A DNA stretch of 64,000 nucleotides from Chitinophaga skermanii (GCF_003259335.1 NZ_QLLL01000013.1:1-64000), one strand, 5' to 3'; shown: positions 36,013-46,625, counted from the stretch's first letter. A program made the numbers and translations. The notes: a model not told the origin generated them from the sequence alone.

Positions 36013-38178
36013 TTATGAAGGCACCTTATCCCGTTTTTCACGATCCCAAAATCGATGTTGCGCAATGGCATCTATGAATTGTTGGATAAATGTACTATTT
36101 GCATTCTCCGATAATACCAATCCCAAAGTGGCTTCAGGACTATTGCTACCCAGTTTTGTACCAACATACGTTGCTTGTAAAAACGTAATCCCTTCACCAT
36201 TCGCAGCAATTGGTTTGCAATGACTATATGCTTCGTTTACAAAATGAACAGCATCTGGGTCGGCGATTAATGCATTCACATGCTCATCGCCACCGGGAAT
36301 ATACACAGCGTCGAATAGAACCGATGCGGTGGTTAATAAACTCATATCGGCTTGGATGTTTGTATTAGTGCTGGTAACGATGCTACCATTACGAGGGCCA
36401 ATTAGCACTGCTTGTGCCTCAGCTTGCGCCAGTTCGGCTTTTACTTTTGCAACAGCGGCTTCATCTACTCCATCGGCTATTAACACGGCGATTTTACGCG
36501 ATTTAATGGTGTTTTTGATAGTATTCGCCATGCTTAATGATGGTGCGTTGTCGATAGGCGCTTGCTTTTCTACCGGTTGGAATTCCACCGTGTTCGCATC
36601 CGCTCCAAACATATGATTTACTGGGGCTAACGGTTCATCTATGTCTACTCCCAATCCTGCTGCCACTTCCGCTGCAAGGCGCGAGTTGACATGCGATAAC
36701 AATCCTACCATGCGCTCGCGTATGGCCGGTATCGTTACTTTACCTAATTCAAATCGCAAGGCACGAATGATATGCTGTTGCTCATACTCCGATTGACTAT
36801 TAAAAAACAATTTCGCCTGGCTAAAGAAATCCAAGAAGCTCTTACTACGTCCCCTCACTTTATGTGCATCTACACGTTCGGGATACGACGTAAATCCACC
36901 CTCCGACATCTTCGCTTGGAACGGGCATCCACCACCTGTTGAATTCGGATGGTAACTCGATTTGCCTACATTAATTTCTTGGCGCATATATCCATCACGT
37001 TGGTTATTATGAATGGGCACCACCGGCCTATTAATTGGAATCTCGTGGAAGTTCGGGCCTCCTAAACGGATCAATTGCGTGTCTGTATAAGAAAATAAAC
37101 GGCCTTGTAACAGTGGATCATTTGTAAAATCAATCCCCGGCACAATATGGCCCGGGTGAAAGGCTACTTGTTCCGTTTCTGCGAAGAAGTTATCCGGGTT
37201 CTTATTCAATACCATTTTGCCAATTCTTACGACAGGTACTATTTCTTCCGGGATAATTTTCGTTGGGTCCAGCAAATCAAAATCGTATTTGTGTTCATCG
37301 TCTTTCGGTACTATCTGCACACCGAATTCAAATTCCGGGAAATGACCATTTTCTATGGCTTCGAATAAATCGCGGCGGTGGAAATCAGGGTCTTTACCGG
37401 AAATTTTCTGTGCCTCGTCCCATGCCACTGAATGTACGCCTAACAAGGGTTTCCAATGGAACTTCACGAAGTACGATACGCCTTCTTCATTCACAAATCT
37501 AAAGGTATGTACGCCAAAGCCTTCCATCATGCGTAAGCTACGCGGTATAGCCCTGTCCGACATGGCCCACATGATCATATGCATCGATTCGGGGCTGAGC
37601 GATATAAAATCCCAGAACGTATCATGCGCTGTTGCGGCTTGGGGAATTTCATTGTGTGGTTCGGGTTTAACGGCGTGTATTAAGTCGGGAAATTTGATGG
37701 CGTCTTGGATGAAGAATACCGGCATGTTGTTGCCTACTAGATCGAAGTTCCCTTCTTCCGTATAAAACTTCACAGCGAAGCCGCGTACGTCACGCGCCAA
37801 ATCGGTGGAACCACGGGAGCCGGCTACGGTCGAAAATCTTACGAATACCGGGGTTTGTACGTTCGGGTCTTGTAAGAATTTTGCTTTCGTATACTTCGCC
37901 ATCGATTCATATACTTGAAAATACCCGTGGGCGGCTGCCCCTCTTGCATGCACTACGCGCTCGGGGATACGTTCATGGTCGAAATGGGTAATTTTCTCAC
38001 GTAGAATAAAATCCTCTAAAAGGGACGGGCCACGGTCGCCCACTTTTAAAGAATTCGTATCGTCGTTCACTTTTACACCTTGGTTGGTGGTCATGAACTC
38101 GCCGGAAGACTCTTCCTTATTGGGCTCTAGGTCTTCTTGCTTTTTGTTGATGTTACCAGGAAAATCTTGGGTTGCCAT
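36013..38178 (-). CDS. katE: Large-subunit catalase HPII (KatE)
   Basis: 721 aa from the ATG at 38178 (MATQDFPGN); the open frame runs upstream but crosses a terminator hairpin at 38267-38300, so the later start is preferred. Catalase motifs: active His77 in VVHARGAAAHGYF, Asn150 in FDLVGNN, and heme-ligand Tyr364 in RLFSYTDTQ. After about residue 560 there is a DJ-1/PfpI-like domain (KIAVLIADGVDEAAV), the extra C-terminal domain of clade-2 catalases. It breaks down hydrogen peroxide. It is paired with the ferritin-like gene upstream. Confidence 0.95.
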   Translation of the reverse strand: MATQDFPGNINKKQEDLEPNKEESSGEFMTTNQGVKVNDDTNSLKVGDRGPSLLEDFILREKITHFDHERIPERVVHARGAAAHGYFQVYESMAKYTKAKFLQDPNVQTPVFVRFSTVAGSRGSTDLARDVRGFAVKFYTEEGNFDLVGNNMPVFFIQDAIKFPDLIHAVKPEPHNEIPQAATAHDTFWDFISLSPESMHMIMWAMSDRAIPRSLRMMEGFGVHTFRFVNEEGVSYFVKFHWKPLLGVHSVAWDEAQKISGKDPDFHRRDLFEAIENGHFPEFEFGVQIVPKDDEHKYDFDLLDPTKIIPEEIVPVVRIGKMVLNKNPDNFFAETEQVAFHPGHIVPGIDFTNDPLLQGRLFSYTDTQLIRLGGPNFHEIPINRPVVPIHNNQRDGYMRQEINVGKSSYHPNSTGGGCPFQAKMSEGGFTSYPERVDAHKVRGRSKSFLDFFSQAKLFFNSQSEYEQQHIIRALRFELGKVTIPAIRERMVGLLSHVNSRLAAEVAAGLGVDIDEPLAPVNHMFGADANTVEFQPVEKQAPIDNAPSLSMANTIKNTIKSRKIAVLIADGVDEAAVAKVKAELAQAEAQAVLIGPRNGSIVTSTNTNIQADMSLLTTASVLFDAVYIPGGDEHVNALIADPDAVHFVNEAYSHCKPIAANGEGITFLQATYVGTKLGSNSPEATLGLVLSENANSTFIQQFIDAIAQHRFWDREKRDKVPS

Positions 38179-38259
38179 TGATGAAATGTTTAGAAGGTGA
38201 GGAAATTCGTTGAGTATGGATTTGTATACCATAGTGTTACAAAAAGCCAGCCGCCTTCT

Positions 38260-38300
38260 AAAAAGCAACACCCCAAGTATGTAAACATACCCAGGGTGTT
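38260..38300 (-). terminator. Terminator after the YciE-like gene
   Basis: AACACCC (38267-38273) pairs with GGGTGTT (38294-38300), with an inner TATGT/ACATA stem; on the minus strand a T-run follows. It separates the YciE-like gene from katE and lies upstream of the chosen katE start. Confidence 0.75.
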
Positions 38301-38362
38301 ACTAAATTTTCCGTTCAGCAGAACGTTCAATGGAATGGTAGAAACAGTTGTTCTAAAGAACC

Positions 38363-38908
38363 CTACACCGTTTCTTGCAAGGCGCCGGTATTAATATACC
38401 GCGCCGCAATAGCCGATAATTGCTCGTCCATTTCCTTCTCCTCTTTCAATGTTTCTCGCAATATATCCGCTATCAAATGATATTGTAAGGTCTCCGCAAA
38501 GGTAACAAGTCCACCATAGGTGGCAATTTCGTAATGTTCAATCCGCTGCCAGCATAATATTAATGCGGCATCGCGTTGGGCCGACTTCTCCTTGGTTTCC
38601 GACATTGTTCTGCGGGCTTCTTTAATCAAGCCCTTCATTCCCACGCTTTCTTCGAATGCCAATGGTAGGTCCAAATGTTGCAACACGCTTTCAATTCTGT
38701 TTACGTGCTGCTTAGTTTGATGATTGTGAACGGCTAGCGCTCGCTTCAATTCCCGTGCTTCGGCAATTTCTTCCCATTGTTTATACTGGTCGACTAACGA
38801 CAAGGCCGTCCAATACAAGCAACGCATTTCGCGTACAAACAATTGGTGCAGCAGTGTGCTGCCGCTATCTTGTGAGTGTAATAGTGGATCATGTCCCCAG
38901 CTGGTCAT
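38363..38908 (-). CDS. DUF892 (YciE/YciF) ferritin-like stress protein
   Basis: 181 aa, four-helix ferritin-like. Acidic/His motifs: LFVREMRCLYW near the N-terminus, HNHQTKQHVNRIE, and CWQRIEHYEIATYGGL, matching the di-metal ligand spacing of the family. YciE/YciF proteins are general-stress proteins often found with catalases, as here. Enzymatic role unknown. Confidence 0.85.
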   Translation of the reverse strand: MTSWGHDPLLHSQDSGSTLLHQLFVREMRCLYWTALSLVDQYKQWEEIAEARELKRALAVHNHQTKQHVNRIESVLQHLDLPLAFEESVGMKGLIKEARRTMSETKEKSAQRDAALILCWQRIEHYEIATYGGLVTFAETLQYHLIADILRETLKEEKEMDEQLSAIAARYINTGALQETV

Positions 38909-39126
38909 ATTCGTATTAATTTTATGGTTACTGGAAAAGAGTAAATCAAAAATGATGCAATTTGTAAAACACCGATCCTATATGCATTGTTAAAAAATTT
39001 CTTGGGGAATATGGCGTAGCGATTTTGCTACAAGTTGTTGGCGGATTCACTTCCTTTGCTTACATTAGTTATTATTCGGCGAATGAAAAAAAATCCGAAC
39101 TTCGCCAGCCATTTTTAGATTGTATT

Positions 39127-41262
39127 ATGAAAGTTTGTATTGCGGAAAAACCTAGTGTAGCAAGGGATATCGCTGAAGTAATCGGCGCCAAACAGCGGAA
39201 AGACGGTTATTATGAAGGCAATGGTTACCAAGTTACGTGGACCTTTGGGCATTTCTGTACCCTAAAAGAACCGCACGACTATTACGATCAATGGAAAATG
39301 TGGCGATTGGAAGATCTTCCCATGATTCCCTCCCACTTCGGAATTAAACTCATCGAGAATGCCGGTGTACAAAAACAATTCGGGATCATCGAAAACCTTG
39401 TGCAACAATGTGAAGAGGTGATCAACTGTGGTGATGCCGGGCAAGAAGGAGAATTGATCCAACGCTGGGTATTACTCAAAGCCAAATGCACCGCCCCCGT
39501 TAAACGCCTTTGGATTTCTTCCCTTACGGAAGAAGCTATCAAAAACGGTTTCCAACAACTCAAAGATGCTGAACAGTTTAACAACCTCTATGCAGCCGGG
39601 TCGGCCCGCGCCATTGGAGATTGGTTACTGGGTATGAATGCAACCCGCTTATTCACGAAGAAATTCGGGATGGGCAAAGTGGTGCTTTCTATCGGCCGCG
39701 TACAAACACCCACGTTGGCCATGATTGTTGCCCGCCAGAAAGAAATTAATGCGTTTAAGTCGGAAGACTATTGGGAGTTGAAAACACTTTACCGCGAAGT
39801 GGAGTTCACCGCTACGATCGAACGATTGAAAAGTCTTGATAAAGCACAAAAGGGCTTAGCGTACTTAAAGGAACATCCCTTTGAAGTAACCTCTTTCGAA
39901 AAGAAAGACGGTAAAGAAGGTAACCCTCGCCTATTCGATTTAACGGGCTTGCAAGTAGAAGCCAATAAGAAATTCGGTTATACAGCAGATGAAACGCTGA
40001 AACATATCCAAAATCTCTACGAGAAAAAACTGGTGACCTATCCCCGTGTAGATACCACCTACCTCTCCGAAGATTTACACCCCAAAATCGCCGGCATCTT
40101 AACAGATATGACGCCTTACAAAGCGCTTATTGCCCCGCTTTTGGAAAAGCCTATTCCCAAACTAAAAGCCGTATTCGACGACAAGAAAGTAACGGATCAC
40201 CACGCCATCATTCCCACAGGCGTTTACCCTAGTTCCTTATCACTCGAAGAAAAACGCGTATACGACCTCGTTGCGCGCAGGTTCATTGCTGCCTTTTACC
40301 CGGAATGTAAAATTTCTACCACCACGGTATTTGGTAAAGTAGGCCAGGTAGAGTTTAAAGTTACCGGTAAACAAATCATAGAACCCGGTTGGAAAGAAGT
40401 GTACGCGAACGATCAACCTTCCAAAGACGAACCTACCGATGGTAAAAAAGAAGGGGAAGAAACGGAAGAGAAAACTTTACCACACTTCGTAGTAGGCGAA
40501 ACAGGGCCTCATACCCCGAAAATTCACCAAGGCAAAACCACGCCTCCCAAACCTTTTACAGAAGCAACCTTGCTCCGCGCCATGGAAACGGCCGGTAAGC
40601 AAGTAGAAGATGAAGAGATGCGGGAATTGCTGAAAGATAACGGTATTGGCCGCCCCTCTACCCGCGCCAATATTATCGAAACCTTGTTCAAAAGAAGGTA
40701 TATCGAGAAGAAAAAGAAGAACATCTTCGCTACACAAACAGGCATGGACCTCATTGATACCATTCAATCCGAATTACTGAAAAGCGCGGAACTAACGGGT
40801 ACATGGGAGCGCAAACTCCGCCTCATCGAAAAAGGGGAATACCAAATGGAAACCTTTAAGCAGGAACTGATTACCATGGTTGTAGAACTTACTACCGAGG
40901 TGAAAAGCAATGCATACAAGGTAATTACCTTGGCACCGCCTACTCCTGTTGAGCCAGAAAAAGTGAAGAAAGAACCCAAGCCGAAGAAGGTAGTTGAAGT
41001 AGGTGCTTTACAATGCCCCAAATGCCAAACGCATGCCCTCAAAAAGGGGAATACGGCCTATGGCTGTGCCAACTTCCAAGTATGCGGGTTTAAGATTCCT
41101 TTTGAAGTATTTGGGAAGAAGTTAAATGAAAAACAAATTGCCGACCTCGTTACGAAGAAGAAAACAACAAAGTTGAAAGGCTTGCAAATCCCATCGCAGC
41201 CGAACCCTATCGACGGCAAAATTATCCTCGATGCGCAATTCCAATTACAAGTAGAACCCTAA
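39127..41262 (+). CDS. topB: DNA topoisomerase III (TopB)
   Basis: 711 aa from the ATG at 39127 (MKVCIAEKPSVARDIA, the Toprim start). Type IA topoisomerase: Toprim acidic motif in CGDAGQEGELI, catalytic tyrosine near 304 in VTYPRVDTTYL, and a C-terminal zinc ribbon (CPKC near 630, CANFQVC near 648) followed by a Lys-rich tail. It decatenates single-strand-containing DNA. The frame is open upstream to 39025, but that extension precedes the conserved Toprim start. It ends tail-to-tail with rpiA with no gap. Confidence 0.95.
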   Translation: MKVCIAEKPSVARDIAEVIGAKQRKDGYYEGNGYQVTWTFGHFCTLKEPHDYYDQWKMWRLEDLPMIPSHFGIKLIENAGVQKQFGIIENLVQQCEEVINCGDAGQEGELIQRWVLLKAKCTAPVKRLWISSLTEEAIKNGFQQLKDAEQFNNLYAAGSARAIGDWLLGMNATRLFTKKFGMGKVVLSIGRVQTPTLAMIVARQKEINAFKSEDYWELKTLYREVEFTATIERLKSLDKAQKGLAYLKEHPFEVTSFEKKDGKEGNPRLFDLTGLQVEANKKFGYTADETLKHIQNLYEKKLVTYPRVDTTYLSEDLHPKIAGILTDMTPYKALIAPLLEKPIPKLKAVFDDKKVTDHHAIIPTGVYPSSLSLEEKRVYDLVARRFIAAFYPECKISTTTVFGKVGQVEFKVTGKQIIEPGWKEVYANDQPSKDEPTDGKKEGEETEEKTLPHFVVGETGPHTPKIHQGKTTPPKPFTEATLLRAMETAGKQVEDEEMRELLKDNGIGRPSTRANIIETLFKRRYIEKKKKNIFATQTGMDLIDTIQSELLKSAELTGTWERKLRLIEKGEYQMETFKQELITMVVELTTEVKSNAYKVITLAPPTPVEPEKVKKEPKPKKVVEVGALQCPKCQTHALKKGNTAYGCANFQVCGFKIPFEVFGKKLNEKQIADLVTKKKTTKLKGLQIPSQPNPIDGKIILDAQFQLQVEP

Positions 41263-41952
41263 TTAGCGTTCACGGTAAATGTGCTGCACGCTTTTCTTAT
41301 CGGCAATAATGGCTTGCGTGGCCATTTGATAGAATAGCGACGTTTCCAATACACCGGGAATCGCTTTTAGGCTTGTGTTGATCATGCCTACAGCGGGCAT
41401 CGATTCGAAGTAAATATCGATTAATGCATTCCCATGCTCTGTAATCACGGCACCATCTTTCTTATTGCTTAGACGCAAGATAGCTTTTGCGTTGGGCCAT
41501 AGTTGGAGGATTTGTTGTTGCACAAAGAAGATCGCTTCTTGTAGCACTTCTATTACCACCGGTACATTTACGAGTAATTGGGGTACGAACTTCGATCCGT
41601 CACCAATTAAAATAAAATCACGGGCCATAGCCGCTAATAATTTTTCGCGTGTATGAATACCACCGCCGCTTTTTAAGGCATTCAACGATTGGTCGAACAA
41701 ATCACATCCATCGAAATAAATATCCAAGTAAGTCGTAACACTAATTGCCTGCGTTTTTATTTGATGGGCTTGCAATAGTTGCTGCGTATTGAAAGAAGAG
41801 GTGACCGCCGTAATGGAACGTGCTAAGTTCTCGTCGAGCTTAATCTTCTCGATCAAGTGTGCAATGGTGCTACCTGCGCCGAAACCTACCAGCATACCAG
41901 GTTGCACGAGTTGATAGGCCGCTGCTGCTGCTTTTTGTTTCAAGTCTTCCAT
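41263..41952 (-). CDS. rpiA: Ribose-5-phosphate isomerase A
   Basis: 229 aa. Motifs GFGAGSTIAHLI, TSSFNTQQLL, the active-site DGCD, KSGGGIHTREKLLA and FILIGDGSKF match RpiA. The usual DGADE reads DGCDL: the two aspartates, the lysine of K-G-GG and the glutamate of TREK that act in catalysis are kept, but the Glu after the second Asp is Leu. It interconverts ribose-5-P and ribulose-5-P. Confidence 0.9.
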   Translation of the reverse strand: MEDLKQKAAAAAYQLVQPGMLVGFGAGSTIAHLIEKIKLDENLARSITAVTSSFNTQQLLQAHQIKTQAISVTTYLDIYFDGCDLFDQSLNALKSGGGIHTREKLLAAMARDFILIGDGSKFVPQLLVNVPVVIEVLQEAIFFVQQQILQLWPNAKAILRLSNKKDGAVITEHGNALIDIYFESMPAVGMINTSLKAIPGVLETSLFYQMATQAIIADKKSVQHIYRER

Positions 41953-41966
41953 GGTATAAAATTACA

Positions 41967-41998
41967 TAAAAAAAGCTAGGTCATAGACATGACCTAGC
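41967..41998 (-). terminator. Terminator of the RND efflux operon
   Basis: A 10-bp perfect stem (GCTAGGTCAT at 41975-41984, ATGACCTAGC at 41989-41998), 4-nt loop, followed on the minus strand by a T-run. It lies 30 bp after the outer-membrane factor gene. Confidence 0.85.
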
Positions 41999-42028
41999 GT
42001 ACACATTAACACTTATAATTCAACATCA

Positions 42029-43468
42029 TCAACCTCCTCCGAGTGCCCTGTACAATTGTACGAGGCCTTGGAACACTTGTCGACGGGTGTTTATCATTGT
42101 AAGTTCTGCTTCCAATACGCTTTTCTGCGCGGTAATGACTTCTAAGTACGAAGCATACCCGGTAGAATACAGCGTATTTGCTGTAGATACAGCGTTCTGC
42201 AAAACCATTACTTCTTGTTGTTTCAACTTGAAGGCTTCTTGCTGGTTCGACACCTTGTTCAATTGCGTAGCCACCTCTTGGTAACTGTTTACAATTGTTT
42301 GTTGGTAACCATAATACATAGCGAAAGCATTTGCTTTTTGCTGGTTGAAGTTGCCTTTCAGTTGTTTTTGATTGAAAATCGGCGCTGTTAATCCGCCCAA
42401 TACGCCCCATGCTAACGATGCCGGGGTTTGGAATAGTACCTCTGGTCGGAATGCATTAAAGCCCACGTAAGGTGTAATACTTAACGATGGTAAGAATGCC
42501 AGCCTAGCAGCGTTTACGTCGGCCTTGGCCGCTTTCAATTGCCACTCCGCTTGTTGAATATCCGGCCTATTAAGTAATAAACTGGCCGGGATGCCTTGTT
42601 GCAAAGTGGGTAAGGTAGATTGCTGTACCGACAACTTGCTACGTGTAATTGTTCGTGGCAACCTGCCTAGCAAAGCATTTAATTGGTTTTCCAGCGCTGT
42701 AATTTCTTGCAGCACGTTATACTCCAATGCTTTTGTACTTAATAGCTGCGCTTGGAATTGCTGTACCGCCAATTCTGTAGCACGGCCACCGGCCTTTTGA
42801 ATATGTACCGTTGCCAAAGCAGCATCTTGTAGCTTTACGTTACTTCGAATAATCTCTAGTTCATTATCGAGCGCTTGGAGTTCGTAGTAGATATTCATAA
42901 TCCCGGCTACTACTTGCGTTTGCAATAAACGGCGACCTTCTTGCGTGGCAAAGAACTGCGCTATGGCGCTTTGTTTCTTTTGCTTGATCTTTCCCCAGAT
43001 ATCTACTTCCCACGAACTGCGGATGCCTAAGAAATAATCGGGTGTATGCGGGGTTGGGATACGTTGTTTCTCGTTGATATTGGGTGAAAGATTGGTATCG
43101 TAGTTACCTACGCCATTCAACGTATAATCGCCATAACGATCCACCCCTGCACTGGCTACAGCATTCACCGTAGGCAACCAAGCGTTCTTCGCGATCATCA
43201 TATTCGCGGAGGCCGCTTGCAAGCGTTGCGTAGCTGCTATCAGGTCGAAATTGTTTTGTAGCGCTGTATCGATGAGATGTTTTAAATGTTCATCTTGAAA
43301 AATGGAATCGAACGAGGCGAGCGATAATGTATCGCGCGACGCGGTTTCGATTGCCAATGCCGTATTGTTTTCCGGCAAAGTGAATGAACGTTTTTGTGTT
43401 TGGCAGGATGCGAGCAGTACACCGCTCGCTGCCAATGCCCATGAAATATTTTTAGTGCGTTGCTTCAT
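42029..43468 (-). CDS. TolC/NodT-type outer-membrane efflux lipoprotein
   Basis: 479 aa. The N-terminus has an SPII lipobox (GVLLASC) so Cys22 would be lipidated. Two internally similar outer-membrane-efflux halves with long helices (e.g. LNRPDIQQAEWQLKAAKAD) form the periplasmic barrel. It partners the pump and adaptor encoded just upstream; it overlaps the pump gene by 17 bp. Confidence 0.92.
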   Translation of the reverse strand: MKQRTKNISWALAASGVLLASCQTQKRSFTLPENNTALAIETASRDTLSLASFDSIFQDEHLKHLIDTALQNNFDLIAATQRLQAASANMMIAKNAWLPTVNAVASAGVDRYGDYTLNGVGNYDTNLSPNINEKQRIPTPHTPDYFLGIRSSWEVDIWGKIKQKKQSAIAQFFATQEGRRLLQTQVVAGIMNIYYELQALDNELEIIRSNVKLQDAALATVHIQKAGGRATELAVQQFQAQLLSTKALEYNVLQEITALENQLNALLGRLPRTITRSKLSVQQSTLPTLQQGIPASLLLNRPDIQQAEWQLKAAKADVNAARLAFLPSLSITPYVGFNAFRPEVLFQTPASLAWGVLGGLTAPIFNQKQLKGNFNQQKANAFAMYYGYQQTIVNSYQEVATQLNKVSNQQEAFKLKQQEVMVLQNAVSTANTLYSTGYASYLEVITAQKSVLEAELTMINTRRQVFQGLVQLYRALGGG

Positions 43469-46400
43469 GTTTTGTTACTTTAATTTCTTGCGGTTTTTGT
43501 TTCACCATCGATGCAAAAAGTACATAGAGGCCCGGGATAATAATCACCCCGAAAATTGTACCCACCAACATACCACCGGCAGCTGCTGTACCAATAGAAC
43601 GGTTACCCATAGCGCCCGCACCTGTAGCTATACACAATGGTATCAAACCGGCAATAAACGCGAAGGAGGTCATCAAAATCGGGCGCAAACGCGATACTGC
43701 ACCTTGCTTTGCGGCTTCTAATACCGACAAGCCCTGCTTGTTCTTTAATATCGCGAACTCTACTACGAGGATGGCATTCTTACCCAGCAAACCAATTAAC
43801 ATGACCAAGGCAACCTGCGCGTAAATGTTATTCTCCAAGCCCATCAATTTCAACGATAAGAAAGCACCGAAAATACCGGCAGGCAAGGAAAGAATTACCG
43901 GCAACGGCAATAAGAAACTTTCGTACTGAGCCGCCAACAATAAGTAAATAAACACCAAGCAAATAAGGAAGATATATACGGCTTGGTTACCCGATAGAAT
44001 TTGCTCACGCGTCATACCACTCCATTCAATTGTATAACCACGCGATAAGCTTTCTTTTGCTACCTTCTCTACCGCTGCAATTGCTTGGCTGGAAGAATAT
44101 CCCGGCGCGGCATCACCGTTAATCATGGCCGCTGTATACATGTTGTAGCGGGTTAATTGTTCTGGCCCGTATACGCGTACCAGTTTAATGAAATCGGCAT
44201 ACGATACCATTTCGCCACGGTCGTTCTTCACATGCAACTTCAACAAGTCCTCCGGCTTTGTTCTGTAACGAGGATCGGCTTGCACCATTACCTTGTACAT
44301 TTGCCCGAAGCGGATGAAGTTAGATGCATAGAAGCTACCCATGAGGGTTTGTAGATTGCTCATGGCATTGTCTACACTCACCCCTTTCTTCGCCGCCATT
44401 TGTTGATCTAAGTGAATCATGTATTGCGGGAAGCTGGCATCGAAGCTGGTGAATGCACTACCAATTACAGGATCGGCTTTCAGTGCATCGATGAATTTAT
44501 TGGTTTGAGCGGCTGTTTGTTCTAAATCGCCCGTACCGCTTTTATCGAGTAAACGTAATTCGAAACCACTACTGTTACCGAAGCCCGGTACGGTGGGTGG
44601 TGGGAAAAATTCGATCGTAGCATCGCTGATATTCTTTGTTTGTTCTTGCAAACGGGCAATGATATCGTTCACAGAGGCTTTCCTTTCTTTCCATGCTTTC
44701 AAGTTCACCATACCCATACCATAGGAAGCACCCGCTACCTCGTTCACCAAGCTATAACCGGCTAAGATAGACACGGATTCTACCTCATCCATTTTATCGG
44801 CGATTTGTTGGATTTCGTCGAGTACAGCCTCGGTACGTTCAACGGTTGCACCTTGCGGGGTGGTTACGTTCACGTAGATCATACCTTGGTCTTCCGTAGG
44901 AATAAAGCCACCAGGTAAAATGGCACTCATACCGTATGTGGCAACGAAGAATCCTACTAAGCAGAGCAACGTAATTATTCGCCTTCCTGCAATAGCACCA
45001 ATTAACTTCGCATACTTGCTTTCTGTTTTGTTATAACCACGGTTGAAGCTGTTGAAGAATTTCTGCAACCAACCTTTTTTCTCGCCTGTATTGTGCTTCA
45101 ACATAATGGCACATAAAGCCGGCGTTAACGTCACGGCGTTTATACCAGAAATCACAATCGCGATGGCCAGCGTTAAGGAGAACTGGCGATAGAATACACC
45201 CACTGGGCCAGATAAGAAAGCCACCGGGATAAACACAGCCGACATTACCAAGGTAATAGCTACCAAGGCACCACTGATCTCGCGCATGGCAGCAATCGTG
45301 GCTTCCATAGGGCCCATATGTTCTTCGCTCATCTTCACATGGACGGCCTCCACCACCACAATCGCGTTATCTACTACAATACCAATGGCCAGTACAAGGG
45401 CAAACAAGGTGAGCAAGTTGATGGAGAAGCCCATCATTTGCATAAACGCCAAGGTACCAATCAAGGCCACAGGTACGGCGAGTGCTGGGATTAAAGTAGA
45501 TCTAAAGTCTTGTAGGAAGATGAATACCACCAAGAACACCAGCAAGAAAGCTTCGAACAATGTTTTAATTACGCTCGAAATGGAGGCTTCTAAGAAGCGG
45601 GATACGTCGTAATTGAAATTGTACGTCATACCCGGCGGGAACGACGTTGCTTTCATTTCTTCCATCTTCAACTTCACATTTTCAATTACTTCTTGTGCAT
45701 TCGATCCTGGGCGTTGTTTCAACATAATAGAAGCGGAAGGCTTACCATCTGTTTTCGACACCATGCTATACGTGAGGGAGCCAAATTCTACGTCTGCTAC
45801 ATCTTTCAATAATAAAATTGATCCATCGGCGCCTGCACGCACAACAATCTCTTCGTATTGTTTCGGTTCGAAGAACTTACCTGTATAGCGTAATACGTAT
45901 TGTTGCAAGTTGGGATCTTTATCGGAGCTCTCCCCTGTTTTACCGGGAGCCGCTTCAATGTTCTGCCTGCGAATAGCGGCAATAACTTCATCCGAAGAAA
46001 CATTCAAGGCCAACATACGATCAGGTTTCAGCCAAACACGCATGGCGTATTCTTTTGCACCCATGATTTCAGCACGCCCTACCCCATCAATCCTCTTTAA
46101 CTCTTGTAATACGTTAATATCGGCGAAGTTGTAAATGAATTGTTCATCGAGATTTTCATCGTCGCTCATCACGTTTAAGTAGAGCAACATACTATTCACC
46201 TCTTTCTCGGTAGTTACCCCGCTTTTGATTACTTCTTCCGGTAACTCATCGATAATGGTAGCCACCCGGTTTTGTACGTTCACGGCGGCTTGATCGGGAT
46301 CGGTACCTACTTCGAAGAATACTTGGATAACGGTGATACCGTCGTTACTGGAAACCGACGACATGTACGTCATACCCGGCACCCCGTTAATCGCTCTTTC

Positions 46401-46595
46401 CAGTGGCGTAGCAACGGCTTTCACACACACTTCGGCATTCGCACCGGTATACTTCGCAGTAACGGTTACAGAAGGCGGTACAATGTCGGGGAATTGCGTA
46501 ATAGGGAGCGTGAATAACGCTAACAACCCTAGCAATGTGATAATAAGAGATATAACCAGTGACAGCACCGGTCGTTTTATAAACGTTTCAAACAT
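43452..46595 (-). CDS. RND efflux pump, inner-membrane permease (AcrB/HAE-1 type)
   Basis: 1047 aa, twelve transmembrane helices with two large periplasmic loops. The N-terminus (FIKRPVLSLVISLIITLLG) and the porter-domain signatures are typical of HAE-1. In TM4 the proton-relay pair reads VDNAIVVVEA, so the second acidic residue of AcrB (Asp408) is Asn; the TM10 lysine is kept (GKNAILVVEFA). It exports hydrophobic or amphiphilic compounds using proton flow. Middle gene of adaptor-pump-channel. Confidence 0.94.
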   Translation of the reverse strand: MFETFIKRPVLSLVISLIITLLGLLALFTLPITQFPDIVPPSVTVTAKYTGANAEVCVKAVATPLERAINGVPGMTYMSSVSSNDGITVIQVFFEVGTDPDQAAVNVQNRVATIIDELPEEVIKSGVTTEKEVNSMLLYLNVMSDDENLDEQFIYNFADINVLQELKRIDGVGRAEIMGAKEYAMRVWLKPDRMLALNVSSDEVIAAIRRQNIEAAPGKTGESSDKDPNLQQYVLRYTGKFFEPKQYEEIVVRAGADGSILLLKDVADVEFGSLTYSMVSKTDGKPSASIMLKQRPGSNAQEVIENVKLKMEEMKATSFPPGMTYNFNYDVSRFLEASISSVIKTLFEAFLLVFLVVFIFLQDFRSTLIPALAVPVALIGTLAFMQMMGFSINLLTLFALVLAIGIVVDNAIVVVEAVHVKMSEEHMGPMEATIAAMREISGALVAITLVMSAVFIPVAFLSGPVGVFYRQFSLTLAIAIVISGINAVTLTPALCAIMLKHNTGEKKGWLQKFFNSFNRGYNKTESKYAKLIGAIAGRRIITLLCLVGFFVATYGMSAILPGGFIPTEDQGMIYVNVTTPQGATVERTEAVLDEIQQIADKMDEVESVSILAGYSLVNEVAGASYGMGMVNLKAWKERKASVNDIIARLQEQTKNISDATIEFFPPPTVPGFGNSSGFELRLLDKSGTGDLEQTAAQTNKFIDALKADPVIGSAFTSFDASFPQYMIHLDQQMAAKKGVSVDNAMSNLQTLMGSFYASNFIRFGQMYKVMVQADPRYRTKPEDLLKLHVKNDRGEMVSYADFIKLVRVYGPEQLTRYNMYTAAMINGDAAPGYSSSQAIAAVEKVAKESLSRGYTIEWSGMTREQILSGNQAVYIFLICLVFIYLLLAAQYESFLLPLPVILSLPAGIFGAFLSLKLMGLENNIYAQVALVMLIGLLGKNAILVVEFAILKNKQGLSVLEAAKQGAVSRLRPILMTSFAFIAGLIPLCIATGAGAMGNRSIGTAAAGGMLVGTIFGVIIIPGLYVLFASMVKQKPQEIKVTKHEATH

Positions 46596-46625
46596 CGAAA
46601 AAATAAATTCAGTGAAATAAAATCA

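Noticed and set aside
43302..43721. 139-codon plus-strand frame across the tolC/acrB junction
   Set aside because: Antisense shadow of two well-supported overlapping genes.
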